From positions 62,001-126,000 of the forward strand of contig MBPM02000115.1 in assembly GCA_001695595.3 (NCBI GenBank): a stretch of 64,000 bases of DNA, read 5' to 3'. The notes beneath the pieces are model-generated. The model was not told the origin of the DNA, searched no databases, and worked only from the letters and a program-made list of their open reading frames with translations. Positions within the stretch are counted from its first letter, which is position 1; the number at the start of each line of letters is the position of its first letter. The translations under genes and the position numbers were made by a program. This DNA is from Plasmopara viticola. Its lineage: Eukaryota > Oomycota > Peronosporomycetes > Peronosporales > Peronosporaceae. Positions 48,946 to 60,500 of the stretch are shown here, piece by piece.

Positions 48946-50884
48946 CAAGATTCCACAATTGATTGCCATCTTATTGCACTTATCATCTAGCATCCAGCTG
49001 TATTGCCCGACAAAATTTTCTAAATGCATCATTCAGTATCATATCGCTATTTTTTGCATCGAAGCGGGTAAGATGCACCCGAAAAATCTCCGTTGCTCAA
49101 ACCACGTGAAAGTACACCACTTCTTATTTTGGCGAAGGTTGCAGTAATAAGTATCGACACCCGCTTCGAATAAGAATGATGAAAACATAGTGAGGCCGAC
49201 TTTGAGTTTTAAATCAGACCAGAAGCAGTCCGGACTCTTCTACGTGGGTGAAGTGTTCGCTGGATTTTGGTGAGTTTTCCTTTCTAAACTTCGTTTATAA
49301 AAGCTGAACTACTTATGCAACGAAAGGAGTCGCTCGTTCATGCTAATGTATCTCATTCACATTCTGTCAAAGTCTCAGGCCCGCCTTGTCGTTGAGAACA
49401 CACTATAAATAGAAAGCGCAGTTTCCGCTGAATATAATTGCTGAGTGCCCGATGTAAGCGAACAATAAGTTTGAGAACATCGGTGACAATGCGCAAATAT
49501 TGCACACGGCGAGATTTATGTTGGCTATGGGCTTTTGGGCGGCAAACGTGACGAATTTGCCAAGACAAACGGCAGCTGGCTTATCGACACAGAACGTTTC
49601 AAGATCGAAGAGCTTTACGGAGAACTACAAGGTGTTCGTTGCACTAGATATCATCTAGCGGGCGATGGTGTTGAGCAGATTATAGACCGTCACGTCAGTA
49701 AAGACTTACATAAAATATGCTTGATTAATTGTGGCATAGTTCAGAGCTGTCGCGCAACTTCTTTTCGGACAGTTGACTCATCAAGGACGTTGGATCGATA
49801 ACATGTGACATATGCATATTTATTTTCTAATATGAAATTGCGAATTACTTGACGCAAAAGTTGTCATACACTGAGCTCTGGGCAGTCTGGGGTATGTGAA
49901 GACGTACCAGTCTAAAAAAAATATTAGTTGCGCATACTGACTAAACGCGGTGCGCAATTACAGGATGATAGTTATGACAGAGGTTGACATATTTACGCTT
50001 AAATGATGAATACTTCAAGCTATCAAGTAGAGAGAGCGATGGTGTCGAAGAGCCAATCAGTGCGCGACATTTACTTTGAGCTCGGCGCTAATCAGGCCAA
50101 AGGGACTAAGCGTTCGATAAAGTGGCAGGACCTCCGATATCAAGCAACAAGTTTTTTTGCACCCACGGAGAGATAACAGCTCTAGCGATTAGCAATTATA
50201 TATGTGGTGAAGTGTTCAAAGCGACACACATCAATTTCTAGCTGGAAAATTGCTAATAAAGTATAAGTTGACGATGAAATCCAATGATACATGCGAGCGG
50301 ACGGAAGCGTTTGACACTTTGCCCAAGAACAAGACATGGGATGTAGTTCTGCTATCAAAATAACAAAAAGCAAGTTTTGCCGCTAGATTTTTTTTGTGAA
50401 AGAGAACTTAGATAGTAATACTGAACGGTTTACAACACAACTCATCGCAAAGAAATTATCTCGCAAGTATGGTCTGAACTATGCGGAGCTGTGGTGAAGT
50501 TTACGTGAAAAGCTACGTGCTGAGACTGCCTGCGAAGATCGATCTCAAAAGTTACCAAGTAATTGTCTAGACTGCGTTGCTTATCAAAATCAATACGGAA
50601 ATATTTCCATGTAGCGGCCAGATCAATATGCTATTTCAAATCGATCGGATCAATCGTGCGAGCTCAAGTGCTCGGTGTACGGTCTCAAGCAATGTGGAGC
50701 CTAAACATTGACAAGTCTAATTACTTTGTCTACAGCGAGCGCAGCGACGAATTTGATACATTACATCGACGTCGTATTTATCGCAACTGCGATGACGCTC
50801 TGCACTTAATAACAAAGCGTGCGCTGAGTAAACTAATCGATGTGACAGGCTTTAACAAGCTAGAGTCTCTGGTCGAGTTACGCA
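48946..50884. other. Gene-poor stretch
   Basis: Short frames only. The stretch 50,560-50,880 may be the left part of the Copia relic that becomes readable at 50,885. Nothing else recognised. Confidence 0.45.
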
Positions 50885-51400
50885 TCGGCAAATCAACTTT
50901 TGTAAGTCGATTTTGCTTCAGTTTGGCATGCAAAATTGCAAGTCAATGAAGAATCCTCGAGATCCAGGATTGAAGCTGACGAAGTCCATGTTTGGGGATG
51001 AGTTTAAGCCCGAGAACACGATAAAGGGTGTGCGCATCGAAGTGCCGTCGGTAGGATCAAGTGCTTGATGGCTGCCACTCGTCCAGAACTTCAGTGGTGT
51101 TGAGAATTTCAAACTAATTTGCAGTCAAACAAACGGGAATAAGCGCGTACTGCGATTTTTGAATCGTATCCAGACGCATGAAGTTGTGTTTCTCGAAACG
51201 GGCCCACCGCAATCCTAGTGTTGATTGGGCAGACGATGTTGTGGCCCACAGCAGTACGAGCGGCTATGTCATTTCCATATGCGCCAGCTAGAGAAGCAGC
51301 GCACGGTAGCACGCTCGTCGACTGCGGCGGAGTCTACGGCACTATTGAAAGCAACCCATGGAGTAGTGTGGCTTGGTTTGTTTGTGTGCGTGCTTGGAAA
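50885..51400 (+). mobile_element. Copia pol relic (plus strand)
   Basis: Readable in shifting frames: LLQFGMQNCKSMKNPRDPG, then a short LMAATRPEL piece, VDWADDVVAHSSTSGYVIS, and KQRTVARSSTAAESTALLKA followed by THGVVWL. These are the connection and RNase H segments of a Copia polyprotein in the right order. Frameshifts and stops throughout. Confidence 0.7.
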
Positions 51401-53638
51401 ATGACATGACGAAGAGCTTGTAGAGTGGTTAGGGTCGCTGGGTCTAGTCACTGTCTGACGCTTAATATGCCCAGAGACCAAGAACAAGACGAGTCCTATT
51501 TACAACTGTTTTAGTACGGCGGACCAGCTTCAATATAGTTTGGTGTCAAAGAAATATGTTTGAGATTGCAAGCGACATAATGAATACTATTCACTGGTTG
51601 AGGTTTGCCGATTGTACAGATTTATACAGCAACGGGCCCGCCCATTGTAGTGCTGCTACATTGGGACGCAGCATTTCAACGATCATGCCACCTTCCGTTG
51701 AAGCATCAGCAGACCGTGTCAAGGCTGCGATGAGCACAAGCCTGCAGATTGTAACTACCTTCGGCACTAATAGAAGGATGTTCGAAAGGCAGACGAGCTC
51801 ATAAATTCGTAAAAATTTATGCACTCAGCACAGCGACTGACCTTGTAAGTATGATGCCTATAGAAATAAATAAAAAAGTAATTTAATCTTCAGCTTTAAT
51901 GAGAGACATTAAAGCAACGAATTGATACAAAAGGCAGCGGACTTTCACTTGATTGATGATGAGCTTCTTCGTCTTTACGTGCTGAAATAGTGCGCTCAAT
52001 ACTCCATTAAAGCGCTATCGAGTGACCATCGATCGGTTGCAGAGGATGAGGCATAGACTACTGCAGGTCATCGCCAGGAATCAGATTTACATCTGCTTAA
52101 TTGATGAGACCAGATTCTGCGACATATCAACCATTCCGATCGCTACATACTAGATATTGGCTGTTATCCCAGCAACAAGCGACGCTTGACTCTCTCTTTA
52201 CGACGATAGAGATGTTCCGGGCAATCATGGCATGCATGAATGGCGTAGCTGCCAAAACAAACGGGATTTCGATTGACTACTTCGTGATTATAACAATTTT
52301 TAGTGTGCGTGTCTATGAAGTGTTTTTCTGACAACCAATTGTAGAAGGAGAATGACAAAGTTTTGCGAAGAGCACACCTTTCGTTGTGGTACAAGTCCAG
52401 TGATTGCACTATACCCAGTAAATAGCGCTCTCTGATTCCTTAGAATCACGATGACAAAATGGGCCAAAAGCATACACTGTGGCGCTTGTAGAATGTACTA
52501 CTGCTATTATTTATCACAACCAAAGTGGCTTTGTTACGAGACGGTCGATCCGTCAATCATTATGCCGTTTGCAGGAAATCAGCACATTTGAGTGCTCCGA
52601 TGCGTATAGGGTGCTTCTGAAGCTTGCTAAGCTCTCCTATGAGCGGTAGTCTATATGGTTCTCTATCACGCCAGGTTTAGTGTGATTTTCTGGGTGTGAA
52701 AAAAAACTTAACAATGAAACCTCTGTCAGTCTTTTACCGAATGGCTGCCCCAAATCCACCATTATCTGGCCTCTTTGTGGTTTTCATCAAACTACTTACG
52801 GGCTCGTTTCCTATTGATGATACAAAGATATCACATCGATTGCAAGTCCTTGTTGATGACTGCATTGGGCTGCTATCGATGCTGAGAAGTCTCTCAGTTT
52901 AATTTCTGATTTGCAAGTGCCGCTGGCTTGTGACCTATTATAATGAAGCCGTATGCCGTCTCACATCGTGCTTGTAACCTAACAACGATGATGGATTGTC
53001 CGTGTTCCGATGCCGTATACCTTCCGCTTTTCATGATAATATAGAATATTACGGTCACACCAACAAACGGACTTAAGTAATAAATTTTTATACAAGCTCG
53101 GTGCAAAGGCCTTATAAAGGCAAGGAGGTCACACTGCAAAGTGTAGCCGTACCGGTGCTTCTCGGTGCACGGCAAGTGTCACTCTTACCCTCTTGACTAC
53201 ACTCAAGCCGGCACTATAGTACGATATTTTGCCAGCACAAACATCACTAGTGCATCGACAGTCAAGCCCGGAAAGCTTAATATCGAGTGTTATTAAGCAA
53301 AAACTAGCGAAAGTGGTCGAAAGCGAAATTCATTGAATTTTTTTATTGACAATATGCACCTAGAGTGTCTTCGTGATGGTATCACCGCTACAGCTGCGAC
53401 ATCTAAAGAGCCCCGCGGGCTATCGCCAGCATTAGCTACGCATCGACCGGGTGAAGGCTTCGACATACTGTACGCTACCATAGTCGAAAATTACATCTTC
53501 CTGATCACTAAAGATGTACTCTCAAGAACTCGCGCTGTCGATTTTTAATATGTTATTACTATTACTATTTTAGATATTTAATGCTTTATTTAGGCTAATT
53601 GTTCGCACTAAGTGGGTTTAACACTTCTCTCGCTGTCT
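51401..53638. other. Gene-poor stretch, nothing recognised
   Basis: Short frames without motifs. Possibly 3' remains of the Copia relic at the left. Confidence 0.4.
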
Positions 53639-54826
53639 TTAAATCACATGCAGCCCCTCTAAGACTGGGTAGAACCAATCAGGTACTTTTTGCTCCGCTT
53701 TTGACTCGCCTTTTCTTTTGAAAAAGCTAAACAACATTTTTTCATACGTTGTGTCATCAATCGTCTCCTTCACCTTGTAACTTTGGCAAAACCTGAGCCA
53801 CTGTAACAAATTCGTATCAGAAACATCCATTTGGACGTTCAAAAACATCAAAAGGTCCTTTGGAGTGCTGTTTTCGGTCAAATACAAGGCGTTTTGCCGC
53901 TCACGTCGAGCTATGTCCGCCAAGTTTGAACCAAAGCTTCGCATACCGGGTTTCAATGCGAGATTTCGGAATTCATGCTCCAACAGCACCCGATCGGGCG
54001 TGATCGAGTACAGAAAGTCGTACACTTTGTAATAAAATAGCTGCCTGTCGACCCGTGCGCATTTATTTTGGAGATTCCATTTCTTATCGTACAAATTGGC
54101 GTACTTGAGCCATCCTGAAAACACAACGTCCTTGAAATTAGCCTCCTTGAGGTTCATCGACGTGAAAAGATTTACAGGATCCTCTTCGGATCGTAGCCAC
54201 GCTCGTCCGACGGCTTTCGTGTCTCTGGCTTCCATGAGCATGTAAGCGAGCATCTTTCCTGCAGTCTTCTTGAGCGCTTCATTCTCTCGTAGACCGACGA
54301 AAAACATGGCCAGCTTGGCATCGGAAGTGGACGGGCTGAGCCATTCGAACAATGTTTGATGCGAGATCGTGTCGACCCCATGTTTGGATCGAAATTTAGC
54401 CACTTTGTGAAGCCATTGCATGACAAGGTGGCTCTTGCTCGGATTGTTGATACTGTTGGTGATACGAGGCAGCACAAGTTCGAGCTCGGTCGCGATTGGA
54501 GCAACCGATTTTATACCAGGCATGAGCGAACGATTGGGTCTGGATTCAGGCACGAGTGGAGGAAGAGGAGTCGACTCGCTGCAAAACAACTGCCACATCC
54601 TCCCGTTTTGATTTACTGGGTCATTGCTACCGTCTTTTCTAGTGATTGTGTCACAACCACGTCCGTCAACTGATCGTAATTTTCTCTTAGGAAAGTACGA
54701 GTCCTTCTTGGCAGTGGTTGCACGAGAGTCCATATCCAAGTTGGATTTAATGGTTTGGGGTCGGGTCACGCTCGTGCTGAGCGTGAATAGACTCAGTCCT
54801 AGTAGTAAGAGCAACAACGAGCGCAT
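53639..54826 (-). CDS. RXLR effector candidate E5, intact (395 aa)
   Basis: Same family as E4, outside the tandem units. The start is the ATG at 54,826, which follows the conserved leader; an in-frame GTG six codons upstream is not needed. Residues 1-20 are a signal peptide (MRSLLLLLLGLSLFTLSTSV). RKLR lies at 48-51, with no clear EER. The repeat region is reduced to about two decapeptide units (PESRPNRSLM, PGIKSVAPIA) before TELELVLPRI. The helical region has TLFEWLSPSTSDAKLA, the LWY-like PVNLF ... FSGWLKYANLY, and a second weaker module PKDLLMFL ... NLLQWLRFCQSYK. It ends VPDWFYPVLEGLHVI. More diverged from E1-E4 than they are from each other. Predicted secreted; target unknown. Confidence 0.85.
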   Translation of the reverse strand: MRSLLLLLLGLSLFTLSTSVTRPQTIKSNLDMDSRATTAKKDSYFPKRKLRSVDGRGCDTITRKDGSNDPVNQNGRMWQLFCSESTPLPPLVPESRPNRSLMPGIKSVAPIATELELVLPRITNSINNPSKSHLVMQWLHKVAKFRSKHGVDTISHQTLFEWLSPSTSDAKLAMFFVGLRENEALKKTAGKMLAYMLMEARDTKAVGRAWLRSEEDPVNLFTSMNLKEANFKDVVFSGWLKYANLYDKKWNLQNKCARVDRQLFYYKVYDFLYSITPDRVLLEHEFRNLALKPGMRSFGSNLADIARRERQNALYLTENSTPKDLLMFLNVQMDVSDTNLLQWLRFCQSYKVKETIDDTTYEKMLFSFFKRKGESKAEQKVPDWFYPVLEGLHVI

Positions 54827-54842
54827 TGTTGCGGAAATGATC
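54824..54842 (-). promoter_or_regulatory. Conserved leader before the E5 ATG
   Basis: Minus strand ATCATTTCCGCAACAATG, matching the leader of the other four copies despite lower coding similarity. Confidence 0.4.
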
Positions 54843-54989
54843 ACTTAGGTGAGAAGGCACGAAATGGGCAATGATCTTGGGCTTCCAAAGTCTCCAAGGC
54901 GTTTTGCGACCCGTAGATGCAACGACCATGTGGTTGATAGAAAAAGGTAGTCGTCGAACCGGTTCTCAACTACGTTTTGCATAAGCATG

Positions 54990-56560
54990 CGAACATTCCA
55001 CAGTATTACGCCCGTATTGTCCAACGACTCGCTTGTGTTTATGGCCTTTTATCGAGCAGCGTTCGTGCTAGTGTATAGAATCATGCGTGCTCTTTGATAT
55101 CCGGACAATCTTTACGATATAGAGGCTGCAATATACAGCGCAAGAATGCTGCTTACTAAGTCAAAGTGTCTTTCAGTCAGTCATAGATGGCAGACTGGTA
55201 TGCAGACGTACGTAAGATCTGTGTACGTGCTTGAAGATTAAATTGTACATTGAATGTCAATTTGCTAGTCAAATGGACGTGGCTTTACTAGGCGCCGGAC
55301 GCAACGTGTGAGTTACTAGATACTTGGCGTATTTTATCAGACTGGGGGCGGAAATAATGTACCCAGCTTTCAAAGTGGCGTCACCTGATGGAGACCTCGA
55401 AGCCGCGATAATCGACCTCGGCATCAAGCAAAGCCGTGAGCTTGCACATTATTTGCTTGGAATGGATTCAATTCCATTTGATGAGTCATCCTCTGTCGCA
55501 CTAGTTGATTGACTGGCGTGGGAGCAACGACGGCCGTATCTCGATCCTATTGGCGAAAAGTATCCCTCTTCCAGCAGAAACTGACCTCTCAGCTCCTTTA
55601 TCCATTTCTCTCTCGCGTCTCCCAATTCCAAGCCAGTCACATATAACCGACATTTTTGCACGTGAGCACGTAGCAAAGCTCACTAAGGTGAAGCTTGTTG
55701 TCCCGGCTGCTACCTTTGTGACGGTGGCCGCCCATTCAAGTTGATGAAAAAGCGATGCACTTGGACGTGCTATGTGAGCATGCCCATCGCACGTGCACTT
55801 CGCCGCGTGAGACATCAAGAGTGGCGCAACACGAGCATCATTGAGACTGTGATTATATCATACACGTATTAAAATTTTCGGAAAAGGTTGGGGTGACGCC
55901 CTCCTTCCAAGCGCGGGGGCTTAATGCTTGCGCGCTTCGGGCAGGTGCTCTCGGGCATCTGCAGGTCTCTAACTAGTCTCACCCTCGACGCGACGGTCTC
56001 CAGCACCAGGGCGCCACCTGGGCTCTTACCAAGTCAGAAGTACACAAAATAATGGAAGACCCTCACGGCCTCGGTGCTGGCTGCACTGCCCGCCGAACGA
56101 GACTCGACGTATGCGGACACCACTCTATGCCGTGGACTAGCCATAGAGCCTAGCACGTGCATAACTTGGCAACGCGATAACGTAATACAATACAATACGT
56201 ATTAAAATGGATTTTACTAGCGGACGGGGTGTCTTTTATATAACATGCATTATTTCCTGTAACGTGCTCGATAAGTCCGGCAATATTGATGATATTATTT
56301 TCAACGGCTTTGAAGAAATATCGTGGATCAAGGGGCTTCTCGCATTCATCCCGCTGTATAGATTCGATTGTGTACGATGGGGGAAAGGTGAAAGCAATTG
56401 AAGCTATTAGTGGTATAAGTGGCCACTGCTCGTCAGATATCAATGTTCTACGTGACCTAGTTCACAAAAAACTCATACAAGGTATTGCTAGAGAAGTAGT
56501 CGCTCCTGCTTTGCTTTGCCTTGCTTACTATTAGTGGAGCGTAAAGAATAAAAAATTCAA
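54990..56560. repeat. Third, partial copy of the effector upstream flank
   Basis: Segments resemble the flank right of E2 (29,100-30,300): CATGCGTGCTCTT near 55,083 and 29,280; CAAGAGTGGCG near 55,807 and 29,838; and CTCATACAAGGTAT(C/T)GCTAGAGA near 56,473 and 30,250. More diverged than A versus B. Interrupted by element S2. No supported gene. Confidence 0.6.
55876..56196 (+). mobile_element. Short LINE-derived non-autonomous element, copy S2 (321 bp)
   Basis: Flanked by a 12-bp duplication ACGTATTAAAAT (55,864-55,875 and 56,197-56,208). It begins TTTCGGAAAAGGTTGGGG exactly like the LINE at 46,883, keeps the same 5' ~130 bp, then CACCTGGGCTCTTACCAAGT, then jumps to AATAATGGAAGACCCTC and the LINE 3' end, closing with an (ATACA)n tail. 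The internal structure is the same as in S1. Confidence 0.9.
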
Positions 56561-57284
56561 CACTTTGATTTCATTATTAGTAAGTCTGCCATTTTGGGTA
56601 AGCTCGCCGCACGAGTGGCCGCGTAAATGATAAATAAGAAGTACCCGTGGTGGCAATCCAAGCCACCTGCCACCTGTGCACGGTTACCATTACGTTGTGT
56701 TGTCTTGATTGAATGCCGCAGAAGTGTGTTTTAGAGGTCAGGAAGATCTGCTGTGTAAAACCATTCAGATATATCCTCGTGAGAGCTCAGTCAGAAGTTG
56801 ACATAGTTATAGACTCTCTTTTGCGAGTTGACTTCGAATAGAATTATAAATATTTTATCGGACATCATATGCAGGCTGTTACGTGCATCAATGCTGAGCT
56901 ATTGGCTCGGACCATGACTAACCGACCACTCGATATCCGTATTGCGACAATAATGTGTAGTTGTCATCGAAAACTTTATGTTATGTATATATGGATCCGT
57001 AGGAAATAAAAAATGTCCGGTCTGGGTCAATATTCTTTGCCGGTCTATTGACTCAGCAAAGACAACGCAATAAATAAACTTTTCGCGTACGCACACCAAA
57101 TCGTTGTAGCTGCAACCAATTTGCAATCTCATAGTCGTCATTGTATTTGTAGACCTAATCGCTAGTCGTAGTTATTACCATAAATCAATCAGACGAAATA
57201 ACGTCCATCACTTTATGCCGCAACTCCTTCTTCCATGTCAATGGTTTCTATCACTTTAGTCGAAGTGCGCTAATAGCAGCAACT
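56561..57284. other. Intergenic, nothing recognised
   Basis: AT-rich sequence with no supported gene or element. Confidence 0.4.
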
Positions 57285-57535
57285 ATGACCTCCATCTTGC
57301 TCATTGTCTTTTGTGGTGTAGCCACCTACATAAAGGCCGCAAAGGTAAATATTATATCGCTGAAAAATTTCTTGCTGCGATGGAGCCAATATGCTTGTAG
57401 AACACAGCATCAAACAACATTGAGTGTTGTTTGTGCAGTAAAAACTCCGATAAGCTTGGTGGCAGAAGAAGCAAGACTACCACCCTTCGAAAAAACAATC
57501 ACGTTTCAGTTGAGATCTCCTTCACAAAGGCTTAA
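57285..57535 (+). CDS. Candidate small secreted cysteine-containing protein (64 aa, 2 exons)
   Basis: MTSILLIVFCGVATYIKAAK looks like a signal peptide. A GTAAAT...GCTTGTAG intron of 56 nt (57,345-57,400) would join it in phase 0 to an exon reading NTASNNIECCLCSKN and ending ISFTKA at a TAA. Without splicing, the frame stays open to 57,584 with a different sequence. No homologue recognised, and splice sites alone are weak evidence. It may be chance. Confidence 0.22.
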
Positions 57536-60500
57536 GGGAAAAACTTTATTATCAACAAGCCTCACGAATTTTCCGAAATGGTAGGTTAGCGAACCTAATC
57601 TCAATGCTTTCATACATGCAGGTAAGCGGCATGTCGAATCCTGCCCTCCAACACCTAGTCCGTAGTTCGTTGTGGTGAAGACAAAGTTTAAAATCTGAAT
57701 GGACTGGAGAAATATGACGACCTCATGGACCATGTTTGGGATTCAGCGTCAGAAAGTAAGCTCGAAGCTGTCGCACGGGTAAGTCTAGAAAGTCAGAGTA
57801 TTTGCGCGTCGCTAGCGCCAAATCAAAGAGATAGCGATTCGTCAAATCAATGACAAGTGCTTAATGGATACTCCATATATGACATGCTATTTAACTCTTG
57901 ACTGGCCTGCAATATCCGTTATGCTGACCTTTGTTTGGAGTGATATGGCTGAGGCAGCGAATAGTATCGTTGCCTAATTGAGTCTGATAACTTGGTCGAG
58001 CATTTTTTTTCATCAAGTGACATTCGTAGTAAATTTAACAAAGCTAAGGTTTCACAAAGCCTTAGAGGCGTTGAATCTCGCTTCCATGAGATTGTCAGAC
58101 GTTCTATAACTCACGCAGCGTAGGGGGGCTCTATGGTCTCAAAGGCGAAGTGAACATCGTCTCAAATTGCGTAGATAATTTTAATTTTGTGTCTCGTTAT
58201 AACAAAAGCACACATACACTTACCGCACAAAGCAATTTTTCACAAATATCAGCTAGCTCATCGTATCATTCGTGTCCTCACTAGAAATTAGCGCTACTCG
58301 GACCTGTAAGACCTTCCGAACCCTTCGCTATATGCAGATTACCACCAGTACGTCGGACTATTTGTCCAAAGACATGCCCGTATTTATGGCCTTCCACTTT
58401 GGCTCTGAATTCTGTGCTAGTGTAATGAAATTTTGCTTATTTGCGTAGTGCAAACTCCTTCAGAAGTACCGATACCTAAAACGTCTTTTAGAGCATAGAG
58501 CTATTTGACGGTTCGCACAAGACCTTGCACAAACTAGACCTAGAGAAGCTAAAGGATTTTTCGATAGACGACAATTTTTATCTCGATCTTTGAGAAGATC
58601 GACTATTGCATTAAACATTTTTTTGAATACGTAATATTTTCGATTTTTTTAATTTAGGCAGATCCAATCTTTTCCGGTATTCTTTGTAGTACCTCAGCTT
58701 GCAAATCGACCTGTGTGCGAATAGTGTGGCCATCGCGCACCAGGAGCCGCCGATTTTTCAGAGGCTTTCTAATAAAGTGTTAGCTTTCGCCACAACGATC
58801 TGCTTTATGCAAAAGCACGTTACATCGTTTCTCACCACGATTTAAATGATTGAAATTTGAGAATAAAGGAATGTTTGTGTCCATTCGAAAATTAGGTCAT
58901 AAAAATATCCAAACAGGTAGCAAAGAGGTTCTTTTTGGATAAACAAGACAGCACCAAAGAGAGTTTTTTCGACTTTTGCAGTTGCCATTGCACTAGATTT
59001 GACCTTTGCATACAAGGTTGCGTCTCCAGAAGTCATCCAACGCGGCCGAGAATGCGCATCTGCCGCTTTACTTCATCTAGTGGTCCACCGACATCTCATC
59101 TTCCAAGAGATGAGCTGAACAAGGAGTAATATGGAACGTTTTTCCAAACTGGGCTGCAAATTTGGCTGATAACAACGCTGCCAAAACAATTGATCGCAGG
59201 TGGTACGCCTCAAATTAAATATCAGGCTCATCGGTCATGTAAGAGACGTAGCCAAATAAGAACGGGAAAGTCCATGTTTTTCAAAGGCGAATTCCCGGGG
59301 TTGTGAAGTTCGCTTATCAAAATTGAGAATTAGGAGAAAGAGGGCAGGCAAATAAGTAAAATTTTTTGTCTCGTAGCTAAAACCAGAAGCGCAAAGGACA
59401 AGGGCCTATGATACTCATCCATCGCAAGGTATCGATGTAAGGCATTGCCCAATAAAGTTCTACCCACTCGCGTAACGATGGGTACATCAAAGAAGAAAAT
59501 GAACTGCCAATGCAGATTATGTCGCCAAACGGTTTGCTCACAATCTTTGCGCGCAACGGTGTCTCTTTGGAAGCCATACCTCGCGCGGCATCTATGGACG
59601 CCGTTTGGCTCAAAGGAGCCCCTGTTCTACCGCAAAGTTACGGCAGTTACGTGTCTGATTTGAGCGTTTCTTCAAAGCCCTTCAGGAAAATATCGTCGAA
59701 ACTTTGTAAGCTTATTAAAAGACTAAGCCCCTTTTAGTTGCAGATCACCAAGCCAGTATGCCGCAACAGAAAAATAAGTCTGTAGACAAGGGTGACCCGC
59801 CGATACCCTCGGGTCCTCCCCAGCGCTGGCTTTCCCACGGTTCAATCAAAAGTTGAAATTGGTTAAACTTTCTGGGTATTACAACTTGGAGCTCAATGGC
59901 TTTAAGTGAAAAGTTTTTGTCTGTAAGCTTAAAGTGCAACTTGTTCACCTGGTCGGATAAACTCAGAGCTGACTTGGCTTCAACACGATGCGCTTGTATT
60001 CCGAGTGCTACTTTGAAGTCCCAATTTCTTTAGCTTAGCGCGCGGCCACATGCCATGGCAGGCAAACGAAGCACCCGTAAATTCTAGATCTAAAAATCCA
60101 AGGTCTTCTGTCAGTCGCTCCGAGGCCATTTCAACAGCCACATAGCTGTTGTGAAGTAGAACAACTCCAATACTCAACAAAAGAATTTTAAGTCTCGTAA
60201 AAGCGCCTCTTTTAATACTTGGCAGTGCCGATGTCCTCGGCAGTCAAAGCGCGCTCAAACATGTCACCTCAGCCTCGGCCTCGAGTCCATTACATAAAGA
60301 GCATCGCCTCTTGCAAGCGTGTGTGCACGCTTGAGATCGGTTGCTGGAGGTCAAGGAGCAGCAACTTTGGAGCGGTGTTATCACTTGACGTTTTAAGGAG
60401 CAAATACCCGTTTGGTCATGTGACTACGATCTCCACAGTCGAATTGATAAAGGAGCGTTAGGGCCAAATCTCGGGGATTTGTTTCTATTATAGTAAGCTC

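Noticed and set aside
55324..55512. 62-codon frame ending SSSVALVD
   Set aside because: Lies in the decayed third flank copy; the related sequence at 17,206 does not keep the frame.
59980..60180. Minus-strand signal-peptide-like stretch LLLSIGVVLLHNSYVAVE
   Set aside because: No ATG in position and no RXLR or other effector motif, so it is not called as a gene.
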